From positions 372,001 through 436,000 of the forward strand of contig CP103030.1 in the NCBI GenBank assembly GCA_024752435.1: DNA of 64,000 nucleotides, read 5' to 3'. Source of the stretch: Allantophomopsis cytisporea (Eukaryota; Ascomycota; Leotiomycetes; Phacidiales; Phacidiaceae). The first letter of the stretch is position 1. Each line of letters begins with the position of its first letter. A program made the position numbers and the translations under genes. Positions 12,009 through 22,408 of this stretch are shown here, one piece after another. Under the pieces are notes generated by a model. It made no database searches, was not told the DNA's origin, and worked only from the letters and a program-made list of their open reading frames with translations.

Positions 12009-12757
12009 CTTGGGTGATGCTTACACAAAATATCGACAGACTTCAGACTAGCTCAAAATGGTAGAAGCTATCGCGTGAGAGTATATTCCTTTAATAAATA
12101 GGTTTGGAAATGTACACAGAATAGGATATTTGTTCTATACTATGAGATCATTGATGCAGTGGGATTGCTGCATACTTTACAGCACTTCAGCATGTAAACA
12201 AGAGGGCTACAAATATCGGAATGATATACTGATACCGCCATTAGATACGCTGATAAGTACAAAATAAAAACATATGAGTCTCTGGACCTAGCATCTTCCT
12301 GTTATTGGCTGACCCGGTTGTGGTTCTGATTACAGATAGCAGCCTGCAGAAGGTTATCGGTGGCATAGATTAGAACAAAATATCTACGTGAAGATTCAGG
12401 TGTTTATTTACAGAACTCGGGATTCTGCCGAGAAAGACCGATATGCACCTCAATACACCTTGCATACTTTATGTACTTCTGTGCCGTCTCGATTCAGTGG
12501 TAGGAGCAATGCGTTCGGCATATCGTGTGGCATCCGACAGAAACGCATGGGTCCGATTTAAGTTATTGAGTCGACACAACGAGGATCGCTTGCTGATGAC
12601 TAACCAATAATAAGAGTTACAATTATTTGATCATATCCAATAATTTCTCTCAGTATGCTTACTTGATCAGAATACAATACTATTGATAGCTGAATCAGTA
12701 CATGCGGGAAGTGATAGTTATCCAAGCATAACGCTGAAACTTGAGCAAGAATCTCAA
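12009..12757. other. Intergenic region between reductase 3' end and permease promoter
   Basis: About 750 bases with no gene seen. It should hold the permease promoter and the reductase terminator. Confidence 0.5.
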
Positions 12758-15700
12758 TTAAAAGTTCCACTGTTCCAACCATCTGCTCATCCAACTTTCA
12801 GTGACTGGTCCCAGGTCTTTCAAAGTTGGGCTCTTCAAGAGCGTCTTTTCCGTCATCATCTCTGTAAGCTGTCTGCCAGCCTTCAATTTTGCATCAATGT
12901 CTTCATAGAACTGTAGTAGTTTGATGCCTGGATTCTCCACTTCTCCTCTTTCTGCACTATCCCTTAGTTTGGTTATCCAGTCATCCCAACTCACTACATC
13001 TACCTCACCTAACGATCTGGCAACAAGAGGCACGAAATCTGCCCAAGATCTGGTCGCTGGGTTTACGGCATGATAAATCTTCGCATCATGCCACTCTGCA
13101 TCATCTTCGGAAGTGAGATCTGCGAGTTCAAGCAGAATGTTTGAGAGCTTATCAACGGGCATGAAATCAATCTTATTCATGCTTGCCAAGTTGTCCGGTA
13201 TAGCTCCAAACCATTTACTCGTAGCAACAATTGTTGGAAACCATTCTTGTTTGTTCCACATGCCTTCTTTCTTCTTGACGGGTCCGGCAATTTGTCCTAC
13301 ACGACAAATGGCTACTTCGATTCCTGATTTCTTTCTTGCTTCCTCGAGAACTAGCTCAGAGACAAGTTTGGAAGATCCGTATCCCATGGCAGATGATGAT
13401 AGTTCACTTATTATGGTCTCGGGCACTGGTGAAACTGAGTGGTTGAGCGCAACTCCGACAGAAGAAACGAAAAATATCTTTGCAGATTTTGGAGAAGATG
13501 CAGAGAAGTTTATAAGGTTGCGAATACCTCGAAGGTGCGGTTCGAAAGAGCTCAGACTGAGATTAAAGTCAACCTGCCATTGATTATGGACAATGTGTGT
13601 TGTATCACTTAGGAGTGTGTTGTAGTCATCATCGGAAAGGCCAAAGTGAGATTGGGATAGATTGCAGTGCATGAATACAACCCTCTCAGCCCAATTTGTC
13701 AATAAACCGCGTGAACGACTGAGCGACGTTTGTCTAGTTTCACCATCGACGGACCGGTTGAGGCAGTAGACCTTCAAGATGTGGGGTTGAGATAGAAGAC
13801 TTTCAAGAAGATATGTTCCTAGTGAGCCAGTGCTTCCAGTAAGGGCAACTGAGTACGCTTTTGACTTTGCTGCTTTGGGCTGCAGTCTGACTGGAAGCTC
13901 TTGGGTATACTTCTCAATCAAAGCCAGCATCTCTTGTACGTTGACTGCTTCCAGATCATGTTCCTGAACTGTGCCACTTTGAAGCATGCAATAAAAAAGC
14001 TTCGATAGGGATTTAACTGTTGGATTTTTGTAGACCATCGCCGCTGCGAAATTCCTCGCAAACGCTTTTGACTTTCTGGCTTCGAGGATCGATCTCAGAC
14101 GTCTTTGTATGGTAAAAACTCCTAGAGAATCAACTCCTGCAGAGAAAATGTCCACATCTGGGGAGATGTTATCATCGCCGGTAACATCTGCGACGATTTG
14201 CCGAATAACTTCGGAGGTAAGCTCCAAAGAGCTTGTATCCATGCTCTCACCATCAAAATTACCCTGCTCTGCCGCTGCATAGAGATCTGAGATTTCCTTC
14301 TCATAAGCTTTGGCTGTAGATGCCCTCTGAATGCTGCCTTTCCCAGTTCTCATGAATGGCTTTTTGGGATCTGCAAACATAATATATTTATCCTGCACTC
14401 TTCCATGCTTCGGCACCAGGTTGTTTGCTTTCTGCACTGTTTCCCATAAACTCTCGAGCAATGCCGTCCTCCCTTCCTGACTTTGTGGGATATCCTTAGC
14501 CAATTCCACAATTGCTGCTGTCTGGAATCGTGCTTGACCAACAACCAAAGTGGCTTTCACATCTTCATGGGTGTTGATCAACGCTTCCATGTCTGTTGGG
14601 TTGACTTTCTCACCATTATTAAGAACAATCACGTCGTCCGCTCTACCGCGGTAGAGGAACCGATTCGGCTTGGTAGGATGTTTCTCATATAGATCCATCA
14701 CTCGATATTCGTCCACATCAGGGAATGTTTTTAAGAAACATTGATACATTTCAAGTTCAGGATTACGGACCTGCACCTGCTCGTAGAGTCCAACCCCATA
14801 CGGTCGATACTCGTAACCGGCTGCAGGGTGGTAGTGAAAGTACTGCCAGTCTTCGTCATCGGACTGAATGACTGCATATATGCCTCCTTCGGTAGCACCT
14901 GATTTGTTAGCCTCATGGCCAGAAACATGAAAGAGTTATCTACGAGAGATCACTCCAATCTTTTTTCACTTACCAATCGTGTTTTCCAACTTCGAAACTG
15001 TCATTATCTTGTCCCCTGCCAATTTTGAAATTGGTCCTCCACCAGTAATGACATATTTGAGCTTCTTAATTCTTTCGAAGCTATCTGGGTCAAATGCCAT
15101 CTCTTCTGCAGTGCTTGGCGCGAGAAACGCACCCTGAACTTCGACCGTATCAAGCACTGCATTGACAATTGCTTGATTAATAGGCTTGTTGGGTGGGGGA
15201 AGCACGACACTGATGCCAAAATAAAATGGCATGAAGAAGCTGACAATGACTCCGGCGGAGTGAAAGGGCGGGAATGTGCTGAAAAACTTGTGATTTTCCC
15301 ACGCATTAACCTGAATCTGTTTTCCCTCGACACTAGGTAGAAGATGGTACGCATCAAAAGTAGCCATTGCTGATTGAGGCGAAACTATAGGTTTTGGAAG
15401 ACCAGTAGAGCCACTCGTATGCATCACAAACGCAGGCTCGGACTTTGCTTCCTCATAGCTTTTGTTGAAAGGGTAGTGCTCGACTGGAGTGGGGTCGAGG
15501 AGAATGTCAAGACTTGGAAGAAATATGACACGCATTTCTCTTTTGGAAAGTATTTTTTCGACTTGAACATTCTTCTCTTGATCCAGACACCATATCTTAC
15601 AATGGGATGCATCAATAACGGCTAAGTGACCTTGGAGCGAGTTACGAGGGGAGTTGAAAAGCATCTGCTTGAATCAGAATGTGCAGTCGTACCAACTATC

Positions 15701-16026
15701 GCATTTAATTTTTAGATGAAAAGACGTACTTTATACCCGGCTTTCATAGCCGAAAAGCACAAGATCGGATAGCGCAAATCATTGAGTCCGATATAGCCAA
15801 TCGTTTCGAAGGAGTTGCTGGTCCCAAGTACATCTTTCAACCACAATGCGGCTCGATTAACAGAATTCGCAAAGGTCTTGTGTGATATTTCACGAAAACC
15901 GTCACGAGGGTTTGATGTCAATGGATAAGTATACGCTATATGCTCTGGATCTTTCTCCGCATACTCATCGATCAAGGATGGTACTAAACGTCTGCCATAG
16001 TCTGGCACAGACTTCAATGAGCTCAT
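12758..16026 (-). CDS. Adenylate-forming reductase, A-T-R (NRPS-like / carboxylic acid reductase)
   Basis: A single-module enzyme that activates a carboxylic acid with ATP, loads it on a phosphopantetheine arm and reduces it with NADPH to an aldehyde or alcohol. 1042 aa from three exons (16026-15730, 15664-14974, 14898-12758). Adenylation domain about 1-500: P-loop HTSGSTGLPKPI, GATEGG, and YRGRADDVIVLNNGEKVNP. Carrier domain about 550-630 with FSAGVDSLGV; serine about 587 is the attachment site. Thioester reductase about 670-1042: Rossmann motif TGSTGSLG (about 684) and catalytic YGSSK (about 836). There is no condensation domain, so it is not a peptide synthetase. Length matches fungal A-T-R reductases. 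Acceptor acid unknown. It is the core enzyme of this gene block. Needs a phosphopantetheinyl transferase in trans. Confidence 0.93.
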
Positions 16027-16585
16027 TTTGACTGTGTCTGATTATGTGATAGTCTTCGAGTTGAAAGAAGAATCAAAGATAAAGGTTGAAATCATACATC
16101 ATCACCGAATATATTATCATGTCCAGCGGCCCCCAACAAGGATGACTGCCAACACATCGAACCCCGCACTAGGTGTTATCATGAGATGACTGCATCCACG
16201 CAAATTAATGACGAATACCGCTAAATTTATTTGGTTATCTTCGAGATATTTACGTCCATCGTCGGGTTTGCAATCGCCTGGGATTAGGTGCACGTTGCAT
16301 GTGGATCAGATGAAATCTTCAATGTCGATTTCGACTCCATGATAATGCGATAGGAATGTCAGCATGCGGGATTTGACATCTTTTTTACGTGAATTACCAT
16401 TAATAAAACTCATGATTGTTGATAAGCCTTACAAGCTTTCGACCTGTAACATTAACTTTTTGGTCATGCTTCCAGTGGGGATGGGAATGATTAAGAGATT
16501 CCGAAAATAAAAAATCTGCTCCAGCCACCAACAGTAGAACTTGTGACCTCATTTGAACCATAGCTGTTCTTGAAATTCCAGTTGA
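16027..16585. other. Intergenic region upstream of the reductase
   Basis: About 560 bases; reductase promoter plus the esterase 3' side. No gene seen. Confidence 0.5.
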
Positions 16586-17816
16586 TCAGGACATACAAAA
16601 TATAATATCTTTATAATCTAAAACGCCCAATCCTTTTCCAATAGCTCTGACAGCCTCTCTATTGTGCAACTTACCACCCTCCAAGAACGCATCCGAGTAC
16701 ATGAAAAGATGACCCACACCCTCCACTCTAATGTTCTCTACCTCGACACCTTGTTCCCTCAGTAGCCTACCATATTTCTCTCCTTCATCTCTCAAAATAT
16801 CGAGCTCAGCAGTTATGATGAGGGTAGGTGCGATGCCCGTTAAGTTCTTGGCCTTAATAGGGCTGACAGAAGGGTGATTCCACAGGGCATCTGGTCTTGG
16901 AGACCCAAGGTATGCATCTGCGAATACTCTCATGGAATCGGCTGGCATTACGATAATATCTTGAAACTCAAAATATGAGGGGTAAGGACAATCAGGGGAT
17001 AGAGTACCATTTGGAAGAAAGATGTCGAGATCCAAATTTGGAACATCCAAGAATTGGAACGCAAGAGGGATCCCCTGATCACGGCACACTTGCGAGATAT
17101 GGGCGGCAATGTTTCCTCCTGCAGACTGTCCGCCGATTGCGATACGGTTAAGGTCTAAGTTCAGATCTGATGCTTGACTTCGGACCTGAGTAACATTTAG
17201 TAATAATTCTAGTGGCATATAAAATAACACATACCCATTGGAAAGCGGCCCACGAATCTTTCATTGGGATAGGGAAGGGAAATTCAGGCGATAAGCGATA
17301 GTCAACATCAACAACCACAATGCCCAGTTCATGTACAATTCTCCTGCAGAAATTTTCGTCAAGATGTAGGCCGCCATACATGAAGCCTCCACCATGGTAG
17401 TTGACATATACTGGACGAGGCTCTGATCCTGTAATCGAGGGCTCGTAGACACGAACAGTTATTTGTCCATTCTCAACTGGTACCTCATAATCGGTTGTTT
17501 TGTTGACAGCTGGAACATCTTCATGGCCATAAATAATGGCGTATTTCATTGGATTTGCAAGAAACACCTCACGAGGTACTTGATTCGGTGAAAGCGCGTT
17601 GAGTCGTCCAACATTGTACTTATTCCAGTATTTTACCAAAGCCGGATCAAAGCGATTAACAAACTGGGGTGGAATTGAGTTGATAAGTGGTTGTTCCAAC
17701 AAGACTGTAAATGGTTCACCAAATCCAATACCAAGATTCGAAAGAAGTTTGCTCGGTGTTGATGATTGAGCGGCAAAGAAGGCTAGCAAAGCAATTATAA
17801 CGCTCAAAATACCCAT
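16586..17816 (-). CDS. Alpha/beta hydrolase fold-3 esterase (hormone-sensitive-lipase-like)
   Basis: Serine carboxylesterase of 393 aa from two exons (17816-17235, 17185-16586). The oxyanion motif HGGGF is followed by DYRLSPEFPFP; the nucleophile motif GQSAGG comes just after the intron; the acid is in ELDILRDEGEKY and the histidine in GVGHLF. This is the GDXG/HSL layout. The N-terminus (residues 1-16, MGILSVIIALLAFFAA) is a signal peptide or membrane anchor, so the enzyme probably works in the secretory path or outside the cell. NKTT and NGTL are possible glycosylation sites. It sits between the reductase and a second hydrolase. It could cleave an ester made by the neighbouring Baeyer-Villiger-type enzyme, although the compartment may differ. 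Confidence 0.9.
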
Positions 17817-17864
17817 TGTGAATGTTGCAGCTACGGATTTTGTCTTGGGAGGCTGGCAGATGTG

Positions 17865-18740
17865 TCAGCACTCTTTCTTCAAGCCTTGATTGAGACTGAC
17901 CTTGGGTACCTTGATCTCAATCTCTCGGAGAAATGGTGTATGTTTTCCAACAATACCATCTGGATCATTATCTGGCTCGAAATCACCTCCGACCAGCTCA
18001 TGTGTCTCTATATCTGGCTTAAGCTCCGAAACATAATGGAAGAACGGATAGAGAACATCATCCGTGGCAACCATACACAAAAGCGGGACATTGATTCCCT
18101 TGAACATGGCCATACAATCTTGTTCCCAAATACAATTGTATATCTGATTTCTCCCTTGCCATGCAGATAGATTATCGAGTGTTTCCCTTTGATGCAATTC
18201 CACATCACTACCAATGCCAAGGTGCTCAAGATATTCCCAAGTCTTAAGAAGATGAGATCCATCATCCACAGGCTTGTTGAAAGGATCCAAAAATCGTGTT
18301 TTCATTTCTGCTCTCTCTTCAGACGACATAAGTGCTGGTCCAATCAAGCAGACACTCTTTAGTGCCTCTGGATAGAGAAATGCCATTTCCACAGCTAAAC
18401 AAGCCCCGGAGTGATGGCCTAAGACATGGAGACCAGCCTTTTCATCGAATATGCCCATCGCCTTACAGAATTCCACCACAACTTCCACATACCATTTTGT
18501 ACTTGGGGGGTTGATGTTGGGCTTGTAGGAATATCCAAAACCTGGGTAATCGGGTGCATAGCAATCATATCCAATACTGGCATATTTTGTCATAAGCTTC
18601 TCCATACTTTTGGAGGAAGACGCTGACATGTGCAACAGTAAAAGAGGACTGAACTTTGAGTTGCCATTTTTGGCAGTTATTTGACAGTAATGCAACTGTC
18701 CAGACGGAGTGTTAAAGTAGGCTTTCGTGATGCCCATCAT
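17865..18740 (-). CDS. Alpha/beta hydrolase with GHHSGA nucleophile motif
   Basis: Single-exon alpha/beta hydrolase, 291 aa if started at the MMG pair (18740 or 18737). The open frame extends further to 19004, but that extra part has no homology-like features and would cut into the divergent promoter. Family marks: LLLLHMSASSS (oxyanion loop), DYPGFGYS, then LGHHSGACLAVEMAF with the nucleophile serine, and a late acid/histidine region (ATDDVLYPF). The elbow reads H-H-S-G-A in place of the common G-x-S-x-G, a variant known to me from fungal hydrolases as GHHTGA; here serine is present. Probably cytosolic. Substrate unknown (ester, lactone or epoxide). Divergent to the monooxygenase and likely co-expressed with it. 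Confidence 0.82.
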   Translation of the reverse strand: MMGITKAYFNTPSGQLHYCQITAKNGNSKFSPLLLLHMSASSSKSMEKLMTKYASIGYDCYAPDYPGFGYSYKPNINPPSTKWYVEVVVEFCKAMGIFDEKAGLHVLGHHSGACLAVEMAFLYPEALKSVCLIGPALMSSEERAEMKTRFLDPFNKPVDDGSHLLKTWEYLEHLGIGSDVELHQRETLDNLSAWQGRNQIYNCIWEQDCMAMFKGINVPLLCMVATDDVLYPFFHYVSELKPDIETHELVGGDFEPDNDPDGIVGKHTPFLREIEIKVPKVSLNQGLKKEC

Positions 18741-19521
18741 TGTCCGATATCCAATGCTTCTCACCACGAGAAAGAGACGACGATGAACACCAAAGGAAAG
18801 AATGACCAGGAAGGAGAAAACACAACTCAGTAATAACCTACTATTTCTTCTAGCAATGACCATAATAGAGGGGTCCAGCAAGGGTAGCTCGATCAGTACC
18901 GCTGAGAGTCGGTCATTTACCATCGACCCGAAATATGATCTCTCACCCAGTAAGGACTTCCGATATGCCATGCAGCTGTGTAGCCACTTTACCCTGCAAT
19001 CCAATCTTTAGGTTAACGTCTGTGTTTGCCAAATTGACAGCTCGTAACGAGCAATTATTATGGGAACCATGGTGGCAAGTGTGGAGATAACATCGGGTAA
19101 TCTAAGCTGGCTTCCGACAGACTACCCCTCATCATCCTTGTTATCGACAACTCTATCTCCATCCAGCTATACACTATGGACTTTCAATCTGCAGTGCCCT
19201 CACTTTCGCTGATGAATCGTACTACCACACCGTGGCGACTATCTCAATGAATCGCTTTGTGTATGGGTGAATTAAGAAGAATGGGGGGAGATTGGGAAGC
19301 TACTTCTGCTACCTCTGATAGCAAGGAGATAGTTGCGAGCATGCATGCATATATGCATGTATCTACTTAGGTTGGAAGGTGTAGCAAACAAACACATTAT
19401 CAACAAACTAGCGGTTTTCTATCGTATCACCACTTTCCTGCTTCATGAGTATTCTTCATTGTCCTGAGTCAACCATCTTGCTGTCGAAACATATTTTCTG
19501 ATCAGTCAAACTTTCGCCACG
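18741..19521. promoter_or_regulatory. Divergent promoter, hydrolase / monooxygenase
   Basis: About 780 bases between two head-to-head genes. It contains a perfect 16-base palindrome, catgcatatatgcatg, at 19344-19359, roughly 160 bases before the monooxygenase ATG, preceded by further atgc repeats. A shared regulator site is plausible but unproven. Confidence 0.55.
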
Positions 19522-21530
19522 ATGTCTATCAGCATACCTGTTGGGCTTCAGTCCAATATCAGTGACGGCAAAGTGAAGATTGCGAGCATCGACATCGCAG
19601 AGTTACCTATGCCCGCACAAACATTGCCAGAAACCAAAAGACCCAATATCACTCCATATCAGTACAGCAATCAGTATATGGGCAAGCCTCGACCAATACG
19701 GATGATTGTGATCGGAGCTGGCGTCTCTGGGATATGTGCGACTCATTTGTTCCGTGAAAGGTGCGCTGGAAAAGGCGTGGAAATGGCAATTTATGAGAAA
19801 AATCATGATGTTGGGGGAACATGGTTGGAAAACAGATACCCGGGGTAAGTTCTAAGCCGCATCAATTTACAGGAGTAGAGCTGACCATATAGGTGCGCAT
19901 GTGATGTTCTGAGTCACATTTACCAACCCAGTTGGGAGCATCATTCCCAGTGGTCACGAGCCTACGCCGGTGCCGAGGAGATCTGGAAGGTGTACAAGAA
20001 CCTCTCCGAGAAATATCAAGTGTCTGAGTTCTTGCATCTCAAGCATCGAGTCATTGGTGCCACATGGGACGAAAACGAGGGGAAATGGACCGTAAGAATT
20101 GAGCAGTTGGAAACTGGCATTGTGTTTGAAGACAAAGCAGAGATACTCATGAGTGCGACGGGATATGTCAATAACTGGAAATGGCCAGATGTGAAAGGTC
20201 TTGAAACCTTTGCCGGAAAGAAAATGCATAGTGCAAACTGGGACCAGGACTATGTCTTTGATGAAAGCAAAAGAATTGCTGTCATTGGATCGGGATCAAG
20301 TGGAATTCAAATTGTGCCTCAACTACAGAAGAGTAAGTTTTTCTTTATACCCTTTACTTATGTTTATTAAAAGCCCTTCAGAAGTAAAGCACCTTACAGC
20401 ACTTATTCGCAGCAAAGTATGGATTACACCGGAGTGGTCAGGAGATTTTGCACCTGGAGGAAGAACTCAGATGTACACTGAGGAAGAGAAAAGCTTTTGG
20501 GCGTCTCATCCAGACGACTTTTTCGAACATCGGAAGGTTGTAGAGGCTGACATGAACACGATCATTGATCTAATGTACAAAGATTCGAATATGCAGAAAC
20601 AGGCTTTAGATATCGCAAAGAAAACTTTAGAGGAGAAACTCGTGACGAAACCTGGGCTGGCAGAGAGATTAGAACCAGATTTTGCAGTTGGATGTAAAAG
20701 GCAAGTAATTGTTCCAATTCTATACTCTTCTTGTGAGAAGATTCTTACCAGAATAGGGTCACTCCGGGAACTGGATATCTAGAAGCACTTGCCACCGAAA
20801 ATGTCGACGTTAGAACGGATCCTATTGAGGAGATCCTTCCAGAAGGAATCAAGATGAAGAATGGCGACATCATCCAAATCGACACATTAGTTTGTGCTAC
20901 TGGATTTGACTCTTCCTATAGACCTGTTTTCCCAGTGATCGGCCGGAATGGAGTGAATCTGAGAGATCAATGGAAGGACGATCCAAAATCGTATCTTTCC
21001 ATCGCCGCACACGGATTTCCTAATTACTTCATCGTAGGTGGACCAAATATGCCTATCTCCAATGGAACTTTACTTGGGGCCCTTGAAATCGGTATTCATT
21101 ATGTCTTCAAAGTAATCGAAAAAATGCAACGGGAGGGCATTAAGGCTCTTGATCCGAAGCAAGAGGCTGTTGATGACTTTATTGAGCATAAAGATGCGGT
21201 AATGCAAGATACTGTCTGGTAAGTTTGCCGCCTTTATCGAAGACATAATGGGTCAATATTAACACCACTGTTCGTAGGAAGTCAAGTTGTCGATCATGGT
21301 ATAAGAACTCGAAAACTGATGGTGCGGTTTGGGGACCCTGGCCGGGATCTAGTCTTCAGTACATGGAGTTGATGGAGGTTCCACGATGGGAAGACTATGA
21401 TATCCAATATATCAGCAGAAATCGATTCCAGTTTCTAGGATATGGAAAGGCAGAACGAGAGGTTAATGGAGGGGATCTGGCATATTACGTGCAAAAGAGC
21501 CCGGCATCGGTGGAAAGGGACACCAAATAA
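19522..21530 (+). CDS. Flavin monooxygenase with Baeyer-Villiger fingerprint
   Basis: FAD/NADPH monooxygenase of 598 aa from five exons (19522-19844, 19893-20332, 20382-20700, 20757-21218, 21278-21530). FAD-binding VIGAGVSG is at about 62-70, followed by EKNHDVGGTW and NRYPGCACDV. The type I Baeyer-Villiger fingerprint FxGxxxHxxxW(P/D) is present as FAGKKMHSANWD (about 214-225), then the NADPH motif IGSGSSGIQ. Such enzymes insert oxygen next to a ketone to make an ester or lactone. Intron 3 starts with GC (AAAAG then gcaagt): only this GC-AG splice restores the conserved GCKRVTPGTGYLEAL. The start ATG has an upstream stretch free of coding signal. It is the only plus-strand gene of the block. 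Confidence 0.92.
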
Positions 21531-22408
21531 ACTTGCTAAGGTTTTGTGCCAGTACTTTTATCACTTTGCACTTCCTGCTTCATTAGGTGCATGTATTTGA
21601 ATCTGTCTAGTATTACTCTCCTGCCCGGACTTCATAAATATATAACTCTCATCTAATGACTATTATTTTTTCAGCGTGTCGCCAAATTCTCCAATAGAAT
21701 ATGTCAGCCACATTACGTACGACTACTTTTCTATCACGTAGTTTAACCACGAATGAAGAGGGAAAGAACACGACTCTGACAACACCATCCGCCTTGGAAA
21801 ATACGATACTTTCAGCAACACCATGAGACAAGTAAACATATCAAAAGGACAGAGACTCATGGGAGTTAATAGCCGGAAATATATAGAATCCAATAGTCCA
21901 CTTTAGAAATCTCTTACTTCTGAGTAGACAAGATCAAGGCTGCGGTCCAAAACAAGATCCATTTCATTGAATTTGCAATTTCCCGGAACAAAATGAAAAT
22001 TCATTTATCGTTAAGTATGAATATTTTATAATCAATGGTCATTTTTATGAGTACGATACTTTCTGTTTCACAAACAACTATCTTCATTTGATCACTGACC
22101 AATAACTCCCTGTTCTCAGTGTATATATATGTGCATAATGGATCACAGAGTATTACTTATGCTTTATGCTTAAAAATCTCGATAATTTGCTATGCCCGTT
22201 GCGATTAGTGACCTGTAAGCACTATGAAAATTCCTCGACAGTTAACAATCACAATTTATAGATAATCTTGAAAGCCGATGAAACATCATGCGGTACAAGG
22301 GCATTTAGAGTGAGAGCTCGAAAGTATAATGAAATCCGAGTGGTGTCTTAGCTTCCAAATTCAATAAGCGATTTATACAGGATCTATGAGAAATCTATAC
22401 AAGTATCT
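21531..22408. other. Intergenic boundary between accessory block and core genes
   Basis: About 880 AT-rich bases; convergent 3' ends of the monooxygenase and the IF-2 gene. No gene seen. Confidence 0.5.

Noticed and set aside
18741..19004. N-terminal extension of the GHHSGA hydrolase with a hydrophobic stretch
   Set aside because: The longer frame lacks family features before MMGITKAYF and would consume the divergent promoter; an in-frame ATG pair at 18740/18737 fits the family start.
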